64,000 nucleotides of DNA from Rossellomorea aquimaris. GTDB lineage: Bacteria; Bacillota; Bacilli; Bacillales; Bacillaceae_B. Position numbers and translations under genes: made by a program. Every line of letters starts with the position of its first letter. The stretch's first letter is position 1. The notes beneath the pieces are model-generated. The model was given only the letters and a program-made list of their open reading frames with translations. It made no database searches and was not told where the DNA came from. Of this stretch, positions 36,068-45,698 are shown in pieces. The stretch covers positions 169,929 to 233,928 of the forward strand of contig NZ_JAIVAR010000004.1 in assembly GCF_020171925.1 (NCBI RefSeq), in the 5' to 3' direction.

Positions 36068-36673
36068 TCATCCTCCTAAACTAGTTGTGTTCCTACCGTC
36101 GCATCCTTGAAGTAATAGCTTGTGTATCGCGGGGACTTGAGCCACCAGATCATACTTCTGATCATTCATGACCCACGTGGTGACCATCTCATCCAGCGTA
36201 CCAAAGATCATTTGGCGAGCCAGCCGCACGTCAAGATCTTGCGGGAGATCTCCTGCTTTCACTCCGCTTATCAATATTTTATCAACCAATTGAAGATAAC
36301 CTTTCAATACATCGTTGATCTTCATCCTGATATCTTTATTGGACTGACGGAGCTCCAGTTGAGTGACAATCGCTAAATGATGATCTTCTGACAGAAGCTT
36401 GCAGTGGTTTTCGATCATCACTAATAATTTCTCTGAAGCCGTCTGTTTTCCTGCTATCACTTCTTCTGTTTTTTCAACAAAGATGGCCATTTTTTCCCTG
36501 AATAAAGAGATCAAAATGTCTTCTTTGTTCTTGAAGTAAAGATATATGGTGCCATCGGCAACGCCTGCTTGCTTGGCTATTTTTGAAACCTGCGCCTGAT
36601 GATATCCATTTTCTGCTATAACCACGACGGCAGCATCAATGATTTGTTTGTATTTCGGTTTATTTCGTTTCAT
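36068..36673 (-). CDS. fadR: TetR-family fatty-acid degradation repressor FadR
   Basis: 201 residues. The N-terminal helix-turn-helix GYHQAQVSKIAKQAGVADGTIYLYFKNKEDIL is nearly the same as in B. subtilis FadR, as is RQMIFGTLDEMVTTWVMNDQKYDLVA in the ligand domain. It represses beta-oxidation genes and is released by long-chain acyl-CoA. The ATG at 36673 is preferred because the product then aligns with B. subtilis from residue 1. A consensus operator 28 nt upstream indicates autorepression. Confidence 0.96.
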   Translation of the reverse strand: MKRNKPKYKQIIDAAVVVIAENGYHQAQVSKIAKQAGVADGTIYLYFKNKEDILISLFREKMAIFVEKTEEVIAGKQTASEKLLVMIENHCKLLSEDHHLAIVTQLELRQSNKDIRMKINDVLKGYLQLVDKILISGVKAGDLPQDLDVRLARQMIFGTLDEMVTTWVMNDQKYDLVAQVPAIHKLLLQGCDGRNTTSLGG

Positions 36674-36700
36674 AATAAATTGACCTGCCTTATCAAAATA

Positions 36701-36718
36701 TGAATGAATGGTCATTCA
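36701..36718. promoter_or_regulatory. FadR operator in front of fadR
   Basis: TGAATGAATGGTCATTCA: an exact 7-4-7 palindrome, a full match to the B. subtilis FadR consensus. It implies an internal, autoregulated promoter within the lcfA-fadR group. Confidence 0.92.
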
Positions 36719-36780
36719 TAAATTTATAATAAAATGTTTGCGTTTCGTTGTCAAGGATGCAGCTTGTCCATTTTGATTGT

Positions 36781-36815
36781 AAAAAAGGGGCCTTGCTCAT
36801 TTGCCTCCCCCCACA
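36781..36815 (-). terminator. Possible terminator of lcfA
   Basis: Minus strand GGGG...GGCCCC hairpin with an imperfect interior followed by six U, directly after the lcfA stop. The weak stem suggests partial read-through into fadR. Confidence 0.5.
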
Positions 36816-36817
36816 TT

Positions 36818-38512
36818 TTAACTTAATTTGCTCGCTTCTTCTATTTTTTGGCGTTCTTCATCGACAAGGGCTCTGCGCAAGATCTTTCCGACCGCGGTTT
36901 TCGGCAGTTCCTTTCTGAATTCATAGATCCGCGGGACCTTGTATGCCGCGAGATATTTCCTTGAGAATTCATCCAGTTCCTTTTCCGTCAGTGACTCTCC
37001 CTCTTTAAGGACCACATACACCTTCACCGTTTCTCCCCTGTACGGATCCGGGACGCCAGCTGCGACCACTTCCTGGATGGACGGATGCTCATAAAGCACT
37101 TCTTCTATTTCTCTTGGATAAATATTGAAGCCGCCTGCAATGATCATATCTTTTTTACGGTCCACCACATAGAAATAGCCTCTTTCATCCATGTACCCCA
37201 AGTCCCCAGTCAATAACCAGCCGTCCTTTAACGTCTGTGCGGTTTCTTCCGGACGATTCCAGTAGCCTTTCATCACTTGCGGGCCCTTCACGGCTATTTC
37301 CCCGATTTCATTCGGCGGGAGCGGTTCACCTGTTTCAAGTGAAAAGACGGCACTATCCGTACTTGGCCATGGAATGCCGATGCTTCCTTTGATCCTTTCT
37401 TTATCCCACAGGAAGTTTGCGTGTGTGACAGGGGAGGATTCCGTGAGACCATACCCTTCTACAAGTTTCCCTCCTGTTACTTCTTCAAATTTCTGCTGGA
37501 CTTCTACCGGAAGGGGGGCACTTCCACTCAAACACGAATCGATGGACGAGAGGTCATACTTCTTCAGCTCCGGATGGTTCAATATCCCGATATAAATGGT
37601 CGGTGCACCCGGGAACAAGGTCGGTTTCTGTTTTTGGATCGTCTTTAAGGTTGTTTCTACATCGAATTTTGGAAGTAAGATCATTTTATATCCCTGCATG
37701 ATGGAAAGGATCATGACTGCAGTCATCCCGTACACATGGAAGAAAGGAAGGATGCCGAGGATCTTCTCTTCCCCTTTCTTGCATTTATAGAGCCAAGCAT
37801 CGCACATTGATGCGTTCGCCACCAAATTCTTGTGGGTGAGCATGACCCCTTTAGGGAATCCGGTCGTTCCTCCCGTATATTGCAAAAGGGCAATATCGTT
37901 TTCAAAATCAAAGTCGCCCCCGAGAGGTTCTGGTGAAGTAGTCGCCATGATGTCCTGGAATAAATGATTATGCTCTGAAGGCTCCACTTTCACGACAATT
38001 CCGTATTGCTTCTTTTGGATGAATGGGTAAAGCATGTTTTTAGGGAATGGAAGGTATTCTTTGATAGCGGTTACAATAATGTGTTCAAGATTCGTTTCTT
38101 TCATGACCTTCGATACCCGTGGGTAAAGAATATCCAGGGTGAGGATCGCTTTTGCGCCACAATCCTTCATTTGATACTCGATTTCTCTCTCTGTATACAG
38201 TGGATTGGTTTGCACCACAACGCCGCCTGCATAAAGTACACCGTAATAAGCGATCACTGATTGAGGTGTGTTCGGAAGCATGATGGCAACCCGGTCACCT
38301 CTTTCGATTCCGAGCTTCCTTAAATAATTTCCGAACTTCAACGCCGACTCGTATACCTCGGTATAGTTCAGTTCCTTCCCCATGAAGTGGATGGCTGATT
38401 TCTCACCGTAAAGCTTTGCCGCCTCTGTCAAAAATGAGTGTAGCGGCTTTTCAGGCAATGTCAGTTCAGCGGGTATCTCATCCGGATACTCTTGAATCCA
38501 AGGTTTAATCAT
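36818..38512 (-). CDS. lcfA: Long-chain fatty-acid-CoA ligase
   Basis: Activates fatty acids with ATP and CoA. Adenylate-forming signature LLQYTGGTTGFPKGV, then VEGYGLTESSPVTH, TGDLGYMDERGYFYVVDRKKDMIIAGGFNIYPREIE and the C-terminal catalytic lysine in PKTAVGKILRR. 564 residues from the ATG at 38512 (GGAGGAGGGA upstream). It heads the beta-oxidation cluster. A TATAAT-like -10 lies in 38560-38570, but I found no FadR box matching consensus there. Confidence 0.95.
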   Translation of the reverse strand: MIKPWIQEYPDEIPAELTLPEKPLHSFLTEAAKLYGEKSAIHFMGKELNYTEVYESALKFGNYLRKLGIERGDRVAIMLPNTPQSVIAYYGVLYAGGVVVQTNPLYTEREIEYQMKDCGAKAILTLDILYPRVSKVMKETNLEHIIVTAIKEYLPFPKNMLYPFIQKKQYGIVVKVEPSEHNHLFQDIMATTSPEPLGGDFDFENDIALLQYTGGTTGFPKGVMLTHKNLVANASMCDAWLYKCKKGEEKILGILPFFHVYGMTAVMILSIMQGYKMILLPKFDVETTLKTIQKQKPTLFPGAPTIYIGILNHPELKKYDLSSIDSCLSGSAPLPVEVQQKFEEVTGGKLVEGYGLTESSPVTHANFLWDKERIKGSIGIPWPSTDSAVFSLETGEPLPPNEIGEIAVKGPQVMKGYWNRPEETAQTLKDGWLLTGDLGYMDERGYFYVVDRKKDMIIAGGFNIYPREIEEVLYEHPSIQEVVAAGVPDPYRGETVKVYVVLKEGESLTEKELDEFSRKYLAAYKVPRIYEFRKELPKTAVGKILRRALVDEERQKIEEASKLS

Positions 38513-38645
38513 TAAAAATCCCTCCTCCAGAATTTTTAGAAAATTTAGTCCTTTCACCTATTATAATATATGGGGTCACCAGTTACAATTTGAATTACAT
38601 TTCAACCATGACTTAATTCCCATCTATTTAAATCTTCCGCCCCAT

Positions 38646-38726
38646 CCCGTGCAAGACTCCGCTTGCAGTGGGTAGCCCTTCCCCCCGGAAAGCGAGCATC
38701 CGGACCGCGGATCAATAGCTACTCGC
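38646..38726. repeat. Degenerate member of the inverted-repeat family, copy E
   Basis: Keeps CCCGTGCAAGACTCCGCTT and a trailing GGAAAGCGAGCA...CTACTCG also seen in copy D. The right terminal arm is lost. In the gap between lcfA and the small membrane-protein gene. Confidence 0.6.
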
Positions 38727-38742
38727 TTAATGTTTATTGCCT

Positions 38743-38780
38743 AAAAAAAGAAGACTGTCTCATCAGTTGAGACAGTCTTC
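38743..38780 (-). terminator. Terminator of the yshE-small-protein unit
   Basis: 13-bp perfect stem GAAGACTGTCTCA / TGAGACAGTCTTC (5-nt loop), then seven U on the minus strand; 4 nt after the stop of the 27-codon gene. Confidence 0.92.
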
Positions 38781-38783
38781 CTT

Positions 38784-38867
38784 TTAGGTAAAGAACATCA
38801 TATAAATGATGCCGACCAAAATAAATCCTGCACATAATACCAGTAACACTTTCGCCAATGTTTCCAT
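38784..38867 (-). CDS. 27-residue single-pass membrane miniprotein
   Basis: A short frame beginning METLAKVLLVLCAGFILVG and ending MMFFT, almost wholly one transmembrane helix with a Glu/Lys N terminus. AAGGAGAGGT lies 4-5 nt before the ATG, overlapping the yshE stop region (11-nt gap), and a strong terminator follows at once, so it is the last gene of a transcript. Too short for standard gene finders. Function unknown; partnership with the DUF350 membrane protein is a guess from context. Confidence 0.7.
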   Translation of the reverse strand: METLAKVLLVLCAGFILVGIIYMMFFT

Positions 38868-38878
38868 ATTACCTCTCC

Positions 38879-39286
38879 TTATGAAATCCCTGCGCCAATG
38901 ACAAATGATAAACCGACTGAAATGACCAGCGAGATGAACCCGACTGCACGATTATCATTTTCAATTTCTTCGTCGATCCTGAACTTCGGGGTCAAGAACT
39001 CGTAGATGAAGTAGCCGATGAGCAGAAGGAAGAATCCGAAGACCCCCCATCCGATTGTCGAAAGGATCGTCTCATGCTGTTGAATGGAATAGCGGAAAAT
39101 ATTCGCAATCCCGAATATCTTCCCACCGGTAGCCATCGCCACCGCCATGTTCCCCTTTTTAATTTCTTCCCAATTTTTATATTTGGTCACAAGTTCAAAT
39201 ACGGTTAAGAAAAGGATGAGGCATAATATGACTACGCTGTAGTTCCCCGCCGTTTGAATGTACTCATTTTCCCAAAAATTCTCCAT
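38879..39286 (-). CDS. yshE: DUF350 membrane protein YshE
   Basis: 135 residues with about four transmembrane helices; family features are GGKIFGIANIF near the first helix pair and a short acidic loop RIDEEIENDNRAVGF before the last helix. Function unknown. It lies between mutS2 and lcfA, as in B. subtilis, 22 nt after mutS2. Confidence 0.85.
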   Translation of the reverse strand: MENFWENEYIQTAGNYSVVILCLILFLTVFELVTKYKNWEEIKKGNMAVAMATGGKIFGIANIFRYSIQQHETILSTIGWGVFGFFLLLIGYFIYEFLTPKFRIDEEIENDNRAVGFISLVISVGLSFVIGAGIS

Positions 39287-39307
39287 GACTCCGCTCCCTA
39301 TTCTTCC

Positions 39308-41668
39308 TTATTTAAACTTTACGACCGTTACACCGGTACCGCCTTCACCAGCATCTCCGAACCGGATGCCTTTGACCGCACGGTGGTTCCTTAAATATTC
39401 CTGTACACCCTGCCTTAAGGCACCTGTCCCTTTTCCGTGGATGATCGACACTTGAGGATACCCGGCCAGAAGGGCATCATCAATATACTTTTCGACCCTC
39501 GAGATGGCATTGTCGAAACGTTCCCCTCTCAAGTCCAATTCGACGTTTACGTGGAAGTCCTTCCCCTTTACAACCGCAAGAGGCTTCGTCTCGACCTTCT
39601 GCTGCGTCTGGATGAATTCCAAGTCGGATTCTTTCACTTTCATTTTCATGATCCCCATTTGAACCTGCCATTCCTTGTTGGAAACCCTTTCCACAAGATG
39701 GCCTTTTTGATCAAAGCTCAATACCTTGACTTCATCACCAGGTTTCAGCTCACGCTTTGTGCTTTGTGTTTTCTTCTTCTGTCTGGATGATTTCGGAAGG
39801 GACGGAGCAGCTTCCTCCAGCTGCTTTCTTGCTTGGATCAGTTCATGCTCCTTGATTTCAGCAGATTTCTCTTGCTGCATCCTGCGTAATTCCCGTATGA
39901 CTTTCTCTGCTTCCTCTTTCGCTTGTTCAACGACTGATTCGGCTTTTTGCTGAGCTTTTTCAAACATCAGATCTTTCTTGTCATAGTACTCCATCATCTG
40001 CTTTTGCATGTCTTTATGCATCTTTTCCGCCTGTTTCAGCAGTTCATGGGCTTCTTCGCGCTCCCTTTCACCCTGTCGCCTGCTTTCTTCCAATGAAGCA
40101 ATCATATTTTCGACTTCTTTGCTGTCAGTTCCAATATGCGATTTGGCACGCTGGATGACGGTCTCGGATAACCCAAGTCGTTTAGAAATCTCAAACGCAT
40201 TACTTCGGCCCGGTACCCCTAAAAGAAGCTTATACGTCGGGCTCAATGTCTCAACGTCAAACTCAACGCTTGCATTCACAACGCCTTCCCGATTATACCC
40301 ATATGCTTTCAGCTCCGGATAGTGAGTGGTCGCCACCACTCTTGCCCCTTTAGCATGGACCTCATCGAGGATGGAGATTGCAAGTGCGGCACCTTCCTGT
40401 GGATCAGTACCTGCTCCCAGCTCATCGAATAAGACAAGGCTCTCATCGTCCACCTTATTTAGAATTTCAACAATGTTAACCATATGGGAGGAGAATGTAC
40501 TAAGACTTTGTTCAATGGATTGTTCATCCCCGATATCGGCATAGACTGAACGGAAGATCCCAACCTCGGAACCATCAAGTGCCGGTATTGGCAAACCTGC
40601 CTGAGCCATGATATTCGTAAGTCCCAGCGTTTTCAGCGTGACTGTTTTCCCCCCTGTATTCGGACCCGTGATGACGATGGACGAAAATTCATTGCCCAAT
40701 TCGATATCATTTGCGACCGCTTCGTCTATCGGTAATAAAGGGTGTCGGGCTTTATTTAATTTGATGCGTCTTTCATTGTTGATGATCGGCTTTGAACCTT
40801 TAATGGAGCGTCCGAACTTAGCCTTTGTAAACATGAAATCAATATCCGATAAGACGCTTACGATCAATAACAATTCTTCCCCTGATTCTTGTACCTTTTC
40901 GGAAAGTGCAAGGAGGATCTTCTCAATTTCATTCTGTTCTTTTAATTTGAGCTCACGCAGCTGGTTATTTAATTGGACAATCGCTTCCGGCTCAATAAAG
41001 AGCGTCTGACCGGAGGACGATTGATCATGGATGATCCCTCCGTAATGGCCCCGGTATTCCTGCTTCACAGGAATGACATAGCGGTCATTACGGATCGTGA
41101 TGATGGCATCCGATAACATTTTCGCTGCATTTGAGGATCGGATCATGCGTTCAAGCTTCTCCCTGATCCTTCCTTCGTTGGCACGGAGCTGCGTCCGGAT
41201 TGTCCGCAATGTGTCACTTGCCGAGTCAAGGATTTCTCCGTTATCATCCACGACATTGCGTATCTCCTGTTCTAAGTGCGGCAGCGGAACCACCGTATCC
41301 AACTTCGCTTGAAGGAGGGGGATGGAGACGTCATCGTCCACTAATTCCTCCACAAATGTCTTAAGCTTACGGCTTGCACGGATCGTGCTTCCAACCTGTA
41401 CCAATTCACCCGGGGACAGCATGCCTCCGATCCCTGCACGCTTTACGTGAGGACGGATATCAAAGATCCCACCAAGAGGGGCATGTCCTTTCAAGCGGAG
41501 GATCGTCATCGCTTCATCCGTTTCCTCATGCATAGCTGTAATCTCTTCGTAGTCAACCGATGGGATCAGTGCTGTAACCTTGGCATGACCCAGTGCAGAT
41601 GCAGCGTATTCCTTCAATAATTCTTTGATTTTATCAAATTCCAGTGTTTTCAGTACTTTAGCATTCAC
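39308..41668 (-). CDS. mutSB: MutS2 (MutSB) ATPase with Smr nuclease domain
   Basis: 786 residues, full length. Core and lever domains are followed by the ABC-type ATPase: Walker A GPNTGGKT (about 335-342), signature STFSSHM, Walker [14 protein letters not shown]. Then a long coiled coil rich in Glu/Lys/Gln (about 520-630) and a C-terminal Smr domain with [21 protein letters not shown]. It lacks the mismatch-recognition domain of MutS1. Its role is in suppressing recombination or rescuing collided ribosomes rather than mismatch repair. GTG start at 41668 after AGGTGG. Confidence 0.96.
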   Translation of the reverse strand: MNAKVLKTLEFDKIKELLKEYAASALGHAKVTALIPSVDYEEITAMHEETDEAMTILRLKGHAPLGGIFDIRPHVKRAGIGGMLSPGELVQVGSTIRASRKLKTFVEELVDDDVSIPLLQAKLDTVVPLPHLEQEIRNVVDDNGEILDSASDTLRTIRTQLRANEGRIREKLERMIRSSNAAKMLSDAIITIRNDRYVIPVKQEYRGHYGGIIHDQSSSGQTLFIEPEAIVQLNNQLRELKLKEQNEIEKILLALSEKVQESGEELLLIVSVLSDIDFMFTKAKFGRSIKGSKPIINNERRIKLNKARHPLLPIDEAVANDIELGNEFSSIVITGPNTGGKTVTLKTLGLTNIMAQAGLPIPALDGSEVGIFRSVYADIGDEQSIEQSLSTFSSHMVNIVEILNKVDDESLVLFDELGAGTDPQEGAALAISILDEVHAKGARVVATTHYPELKAYGYNREGVVNASVEFDVETLSPTYKLLLGVPGRSNAFEISKRLGLSETVIQRAKSHIGTDSKEVENMIASLEESRRQGEREREEAHELLKQAEKMHKDMQKQMMEYYDKKDLMFEKAQQKAESVVEQAKEEAEKVIRELRRMQQEKSAEIKEHELIQARKQLEEAAPSLPKSSRQKKKTQSTKRELKPGDEVKVLSFDQKGHLVERVSNKEWQVQMGIMKMKVKESDLEFIQTQQKVETKPLAVVKGKDFHVNVELDLRGERFDNAISRVEKYIDDALLAGYPQVSIIHGKGTGALRQGVQEYLRNHRAVKGIRFGDAGEGGTGVTVVKFK

Positions 41669-41712
41669 AGACTTTTTCCACCTTTTTATCTATATGTTTC
41701 ACAGTGACGGGA

Positions 41713-43434
41713 TCAATCGTTTCTTTTCAAGAAGTTCAGTAATTCTTCTTTGTCCCATGTATTGATGACTGTGTCCTTCTTGATCCACCCTTTTCGTGCT
41801 GTCGCCACACCGATATTCATGAACGCCAGATGTTCATCACTATGGGCATCGGTATTGATAAAGAGCTTCACTCCGTTTTCCTGGGCTTTCCGGATGTTTT
41901 CAGCTGAAAGATCCAGCCTGTTCGGGTTCGCATTGAGCTCGAGTGCCGTATTCGTTTCCTTCGCTAGCTTGATGAGGTCATCCATATTCACGTCGTACCC
42001 TTCTCTGCGCCCGATTATTCTTCCTGTTGGATGAGCAATGATATCGACGTGTGCGCTAGTCAATGCAGTTGACAACCGATCCATGATCTTTTCCTGTGAT
42101 TGTGAAAAACTTGAGTGAATCGATGCAATTACTACATCCACTTTTTCAAGGATTTCATCGCTATAATCAAGCGTTCCATCTGGAAGGATATCCATTTCAA
42201 TTCCGGAAAGAACTTCGATTTGTTCGTATTTTTTATTGATTTCTTTTATTTCTTCAATTTGCTTCAATAAACGTTCATCCGTCAGGCCGTTTGCAACACG
42301 CAAATACTTTGAGTGATCCGTGATGGCCATGTATTGATAGCCTTTCGCAATACAAGCCTGTACCATCTCTTCAATGGAATAAGCCCCGTCTGACCACGTT
42401 GTGTGCATGTGCAAATCACCCTTAATATCGGCAGTGTCGATTAATTCATAGTGGGACTTGTATTCGTCGACTTCCTTGCCGTCTTCCCTCAATTCTGGTG
42501 GAATGAAGGGAAGATTGAAGTGTGCATAGAACTCCTCTTCATTGTCGAACGTGGTTACTTCACCGGTTTCACTATTTTCCACACCATATTCACTGATCTT
42601 TTCACCGCGTTCTTTCGCCAGCTGTCTCATCCGTACGTTATGGTCTTTGGAACCGGTGAAATGATGAAGCGTAGTGGCAAATTCTTGAGGCTTCACGATC
42701 CGGAAGTCAATGCTCACGTCCCATTGATAGTGAAGAGTCAATGAGACCTTTGTTTCTCCGGCTGCGATGATTTCTATAATGCCCGGAATCTTCAATAATT
42801 CATCCTTCACCTTTTTCGGATCATCCGTAGAGATGATGAAGTCCAGATCTTTGATGGTCTCTCGCATCCGCCTCAAGCTGCCCGCCCTGGAAAAGGTGTT
42901 GATGGAAGGCATGTTTGTCAAATATGCTTCAATTTCAGAGGCAATCCCTGACATGAAAGCAATCGGAAGGCGTTCAGGGCGTTTGCCGGCCTGTGCGATT
43001 GCAGCCAAGATCTTTTCCTCTGTTTTCTTCCCGAAACCTGGTAGAGCCTGAACCTTCTCAGAACGGCACGCTTCTTCCAAGTCGTGAATGTTTTCCACAC
43101 CGAGTTCACTATACAGCTTGGCAATCTTCTTGCCGCCTAGTCCCGGAAGCTGCAGAAGAGGGATGAGCCCTTCTGGCACTTCCTGTTTTAATTCCTCGAG
43201 GACTGATGAAGTCCCCTCCTGTATGTACTCTTCAATGACTCCCGCCGTTCCTTTCCCGATTCCATTCAACTTCGTAAAGTCCGTGATATCCGTAAGGCTG
43301 CGGTCATCATTCTCAAGGGCTGCCGCCGCTTTTCTATAAGCCGATATTTTAAAAGAGTTCTCACCTTTTAGTTCCATATATATCGCAATCGTTTCCAATA
43401 ACTTGATAATATCCTTCTTATTCAACTCAATCAC
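41713..43434 (-). CDS. polX: Family X DNA polymerase PolX with PHP domain
   Basis: 573 residues. The N-terminal helix-hairpin-helix (LNGIGKGTAGVIEEY, LPGLGGKKIAKLY) and polymerase palm with GSLRR and DLDFII acidic residues are followed by the C-terminal PHP nuclease domain (HMHTTWSDGAYS, TDHSKYL, GIEMDILPDG, HPTGRIIG, NTDAH). Acts in gap-filling base-excision repair. GTG start at 43434 with a modest ribosome site. It follows cvpA across a gap that holds the cloverleaf element. Confidence 0.95.
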   Translation of the reverse strand: MIELNKKDIIKLLETIAIYMELKGENSFKISAYRKAAAALENDDRSLTDITDFTKLNGIGKGTAGVIEEYIQEGTSSVLEELKQEVPEGLIPLLQLPGLGGKKIAKLYSELGVENIHDLEEACRSEKVQALPGFGKKTEEKILAAIAQAGKRPERLPIAFMSGIASEIEAYLTNMPSINTFSRAGSLRRMRETIKDLDFIISTDDPKKVKDELLKIPGIIEIIAAGETKVSLTLHYQWDVSIDFRIVKPQEFATTLHHFTGSKDHNVRMRQLAKERGEKISEYGVENSETGEVTTFDNEEEFYAHFNLPFIPPELREDGKEVDEYKSHYELIDTADIKGDLHMHTTWSDGAYSIEEMVQACIAKGYQYMAITDHSKYLRVANGLTDERLLKQIEEIKEINKKYEQIEVLSGIEMDILPDGTLDYSDEILEKVDVVIASIHSSFSQSQEKIMDRLSTALTSAHVDIIAHPTGRIIGRREGYDVNMDDLIKLAKETNTALELNANPNRLDLSAENIRKAQENGVKLFINTDAHSDEHLAFMNIGVATARKGWIKKDTVINTWDKEELLNFLKRND

Positions 43435-43542
43435 CTGCTTCTCTATATATCACTAGCTTCTCCGTCAATGGTTGCTTTACTTATATAGTAGCAAAATAAC
43501 CAAAAAAAGAAAGCGATGCACCCGGAATCACTGGAATCCGTT

Positions 43543-43684
43543 TGATTTTTGGCTTATTCCATCAATGTGGAAAGAACCTGAAGCATAAATTCATTTATGC
43601 TTCAGGTTCTTTCCACATTGACGACTTTTCAGCTCTGCTGAAAAGCGAGTGAAACGTGCGTTTCACTCGCTAAGCCAAAAATCA
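43543..43684. repeat. Four-stem cloverleaf palindrome between cvpA and polX
   Basis: A closing stem TGATTTTTGGCTTA / TAAGCCAAAAATCA (14 bp, perfect) encloses three side-by-side perfect hairpins. These are a 29-bp stem (43562-43590 with 43593-43621), a 9-bp stem CTTTTCAGC/GCTGAAAAG (43625-43645) and an 11-bp stem CGAGTGAAACG/CGTTTCACTCG (43646-43669). Almost no base is left unpaired. It is not a tRNA (arm lengths wrong) and has no coding frame. I recognise no family. Confidence 0.9.
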
Positions 43685-43701
43685 GGGCCCATACATCATA
43701 T

Positions 43702-43787
43702 AAAAAAAGCTGACTTATAAAGGATAGCCGATCATCCGCAAGGGGCATCCCCCTCACCATCAATCATCCTATCCTTTTCAAGTCAGC
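43702..43787 (-). terminator. Terminator of zapA-cvpA
   Basis: A 19-bp stem GCTGACTTATAAAGGATAG / CTATCCTTTTCAAGTCAGC with two mismatches enclosing a smaller AGGGG/CCCCT hairpin; seven U follow on the minus strand. Confidence 0.85.
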
Positions 43788-43796
43788 CCCTTTGGA

Positions 43797-44336
43797 TCAT
43801 GCGGCGTTTTCAATCCACCATTCTTTTACCATCTCCGAAAACACTGGCGTGTGTTTAACCATTGCCTGTGCAATGAAAGAATCATTAATGAAGGATTGTA
43901 CCGTCTCAATCGGCAGCAATACGGCAATAAATAATAGTATAAAAATGATCAGATACGTTTCGATCAGTCCCAATAAACCTCCGCCAAGCACATTCAATTG
44001 TTTGAGGATGGGAAGATGGGCGACAAAGTCAAGCATAGATCCAAAGATATGGACGATGATCTTAACGGCAAAGAATATCAGTGCAAATGCAATGACACGG
44101 TAATAGGCCTGATCCATATTGGTCATTTCAAAAAGCATATTTAACTTTGACTGCTCATCAAGCACCGGATACGGGATCCAAAGTGTAAGTTTTGGTGCAA
44201 GCTGATCGTAATATATGTATGCTACAATAAAAGAGATGATAAAACCTGTCATATGGACTGCCTGGAGTATGAACCCCCGCTTAAGTCCAGTTACAAATCC
44301 TACTAAGAGGATAATAAGTAAAACTAAATCAAGCAT
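43797..44336 (-). CDS. cvpA: CvpA-family membrane protein (B. subtilis YshB)
   Basis: 179 residues with four transmembrane helices; N-terminal MLDLVLLIILLVGFVTGLKRGF is the CvpA family start. Required for colicin V production in E. coli; its general role in envelope physiology is unsettled. It lies 7 nt after zapA, so they form an operon. Confidence 0.88.
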   Translation of the reverse strand: MLDLVLLIILLVGFVTGLKRGFILQAVHMTGFIISFIVAYIYYDQLAPKLTLWIPYPVLDEQSKLNMLFEMTNMDQAYYRVIAFALIFFAVKIIVHIFGSMLDFVAHLPILKQLNVLGGGLLGLIETYLIIFILLFIAVLLPIETVQSFINDSFIAQAMVKHTPVFSEMVKEWWIENAA

Positions 44337-44343
44337 GTCATCT

Positions 44344-44604
44344 TCAACCCTTTAAGCGTTTAATTTCTCTTTCAAGCTCCTCAAACTGTTCTTTAAGTTT
44401 GATATAATCATTGACGGCATTTACGGCTGTCAGCACTGCGAGCTTACTTGTATCAAGAGATGGATTCATGGATTTGATCTCTCGCATTTTGTCATCGACT
44501 TTCGAACAAACAAATCGAATCTGACTTGTCGACTCAGTACCGACAATAGTATATGGTTGACCGTAAATATCAACAGTTGTGCGATTTTTTTGTTCTTCTG
44601 ACAA
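44344..44604 (-). CDS. zapA: Cell division protein ZapA
   Basis: 86-residue FtsZ-ring stabiliser: an N-terminal globular part ([14 protein letters not shown]) and a C-terminal coiled coil ([18 protein letters not shown]). TTG start at 44604 with AGGGGGT 8 nt upstream. Divergent from rnhC; operon with cvpA. Confidence 0.93.
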   Translation of the reverse strand: MSEEQKNRTTVDIYGQPYTIVGTESTSQIRFVCSKVDDKMREIKSMNPSLDTSKLAVLTAVNAVNDYIKLKEQFEELEREIKRLKG

Positions 44605-44736
44605 TCCGAGTACCCCCTATTCATAAGAATCCTAAACATTATCATACCATGAAATGTTTTTGTTTTGAAAAGAAAATGTCAATTATAGTCTAATTTTTTG
44701 TTATTACATAGAATCATGTCAAAAGGAGTGGTTATT

Positions 44737-45660
44737 TTGGGGAACACAGTCATTCAGGTGAATAGCTCATTAACAACAAAGATGAAAGAATACTATAAGG
44801 ATACATTGGTCAGCAAGCTCCCACCCGGAGCCGTTTTTTCCGCCAAACCAGCAGGCTGTACAGTGACCGCCTATAAGTCTGGCAAAGTCTTATTCCAAGG
44901 AGCAAATGGGGAAGCAGAAGCCAGCAAATGGGGCACAGCAGAAACGCCAAAGGCTAAAACACCCGCAAAAGGGGCTGCCTCCCTCCCGCAGAACTTTGCA
45001 GACTGGTCCGTCATCGGATCGGATGAGGTGGGGACAGGGGATTTCTTCGGTCCCATTACCGTAGTGAGTGCATATGTGAAGAAAGAGCAGATCCCCTTAA
45101 TGAAAGAGCTTGGCGTAAAGGATTCAAAGAACTTGAACGACACACAGATCGTGGCAATCGCAAAAGATCTGGTCAAGACCATCCCTTACAGCTTGTTGGT
45201 CCTTCACAATGATAAATACAATTCCCTTCAAGGCAGAGGAATGACGCAAGGAAAGATGAAAGCCATCCTCCATAACCAGGCCATCCTTCACTTATTGGAA
45301 AAGATGGCACCTGAAGAGCCCGAGGGCATTCTGATCGACCAGTTTGTCGAAAAAAACACATACTTCAAGCATATCAGCGCACAAAAGAAGATCCAGCGTG
45401 ATCGCGTATACTTCAGTACCAAAGGAGAAAGCATCCATATCGCGGTTGCAGCCGCCTCCATCATTGCAAGGTATGCATTCTTGAAGGAAATGGATAAACT
45501 TAGCGCGAAAGCTGGCGTGGAAATCCCAAAAGGTGCCGGCAAGCACGTTGACGTTGCCGCTGCCAAGATCATAAAACGAAAAGGGATCGAAGAATTGAAA
45601 TCGATGACGAAATGGCATTTTGCCAATAGCGAGAAGGCCATCAAGCTTGCTGGAAAATAG
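44737..45660 (+). CDS. rnhC: Ribonuclease HIII
   Basis: Cleaves RNA in RNA-DNA hybrids. The N-terminal TBP-like substrate-binding domain (about 1-75) is followed by the RNase HII/III fold with SVIGSDEVGTGDFFGPITV (catalytic D and E), KDSKNLND and ILIDQF. 307 residues from TTG at 44737, chosen because AAGGAG lies 8 nt upstream and the product then starts MGNTVIQV, comparable to B. subtilis; the ATG codons upstream lack a ribosome site. Confidence 0.95.
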   Translation: MGNTVIQVNSSLTTKMKEYYKDTLVSKLPPGAVFSAKPAGCTVTAYKSGKVLFQGANGEAEASKWGTAETPKAKTPAKGAASLPQNFADWSVIGSDEVGTGDFFGPITVVSAYVKKEQIPLMKELGVKDSKNLNDTQIVAIAKDLVKTIPYSLLVLHNDKYNSLQGRGMTQGKMKAILHNQAILHLLEKMAPEEPEGILIDQFVEKNTYFKHISAQKKIQRDRVYFSTKGESIHIAVAAASIIARYAFLKEMDKLSAKAGVEIPKGAGKHVDVAAAKIIKRKGIEELKSMTKWHFANSEKAIKLAGK

Positions 45661-45666
45661 GCTATA

Positions 45667-45698
45667 CCCCCGCCTTTTAGATCTCGGCGGGGGTTTTT
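45667..45698 (+). terminator. Terminator of rnhC
   Basis: 8-bp GC stem CCCCCGCC / GGCGGGGG with an 11-nt loop followed by TTTTTG on the plus strand. Confidence 0.92.

Noticed and set aside
43543..43684. tRNA-like gene
   Set aside because: Four-stem layout recalls a cloverleaf, but arm lengths (29, 9, 11, 14 bp) and loops do not fit any tRNA, and T- and D-loop consensus bases are absent.
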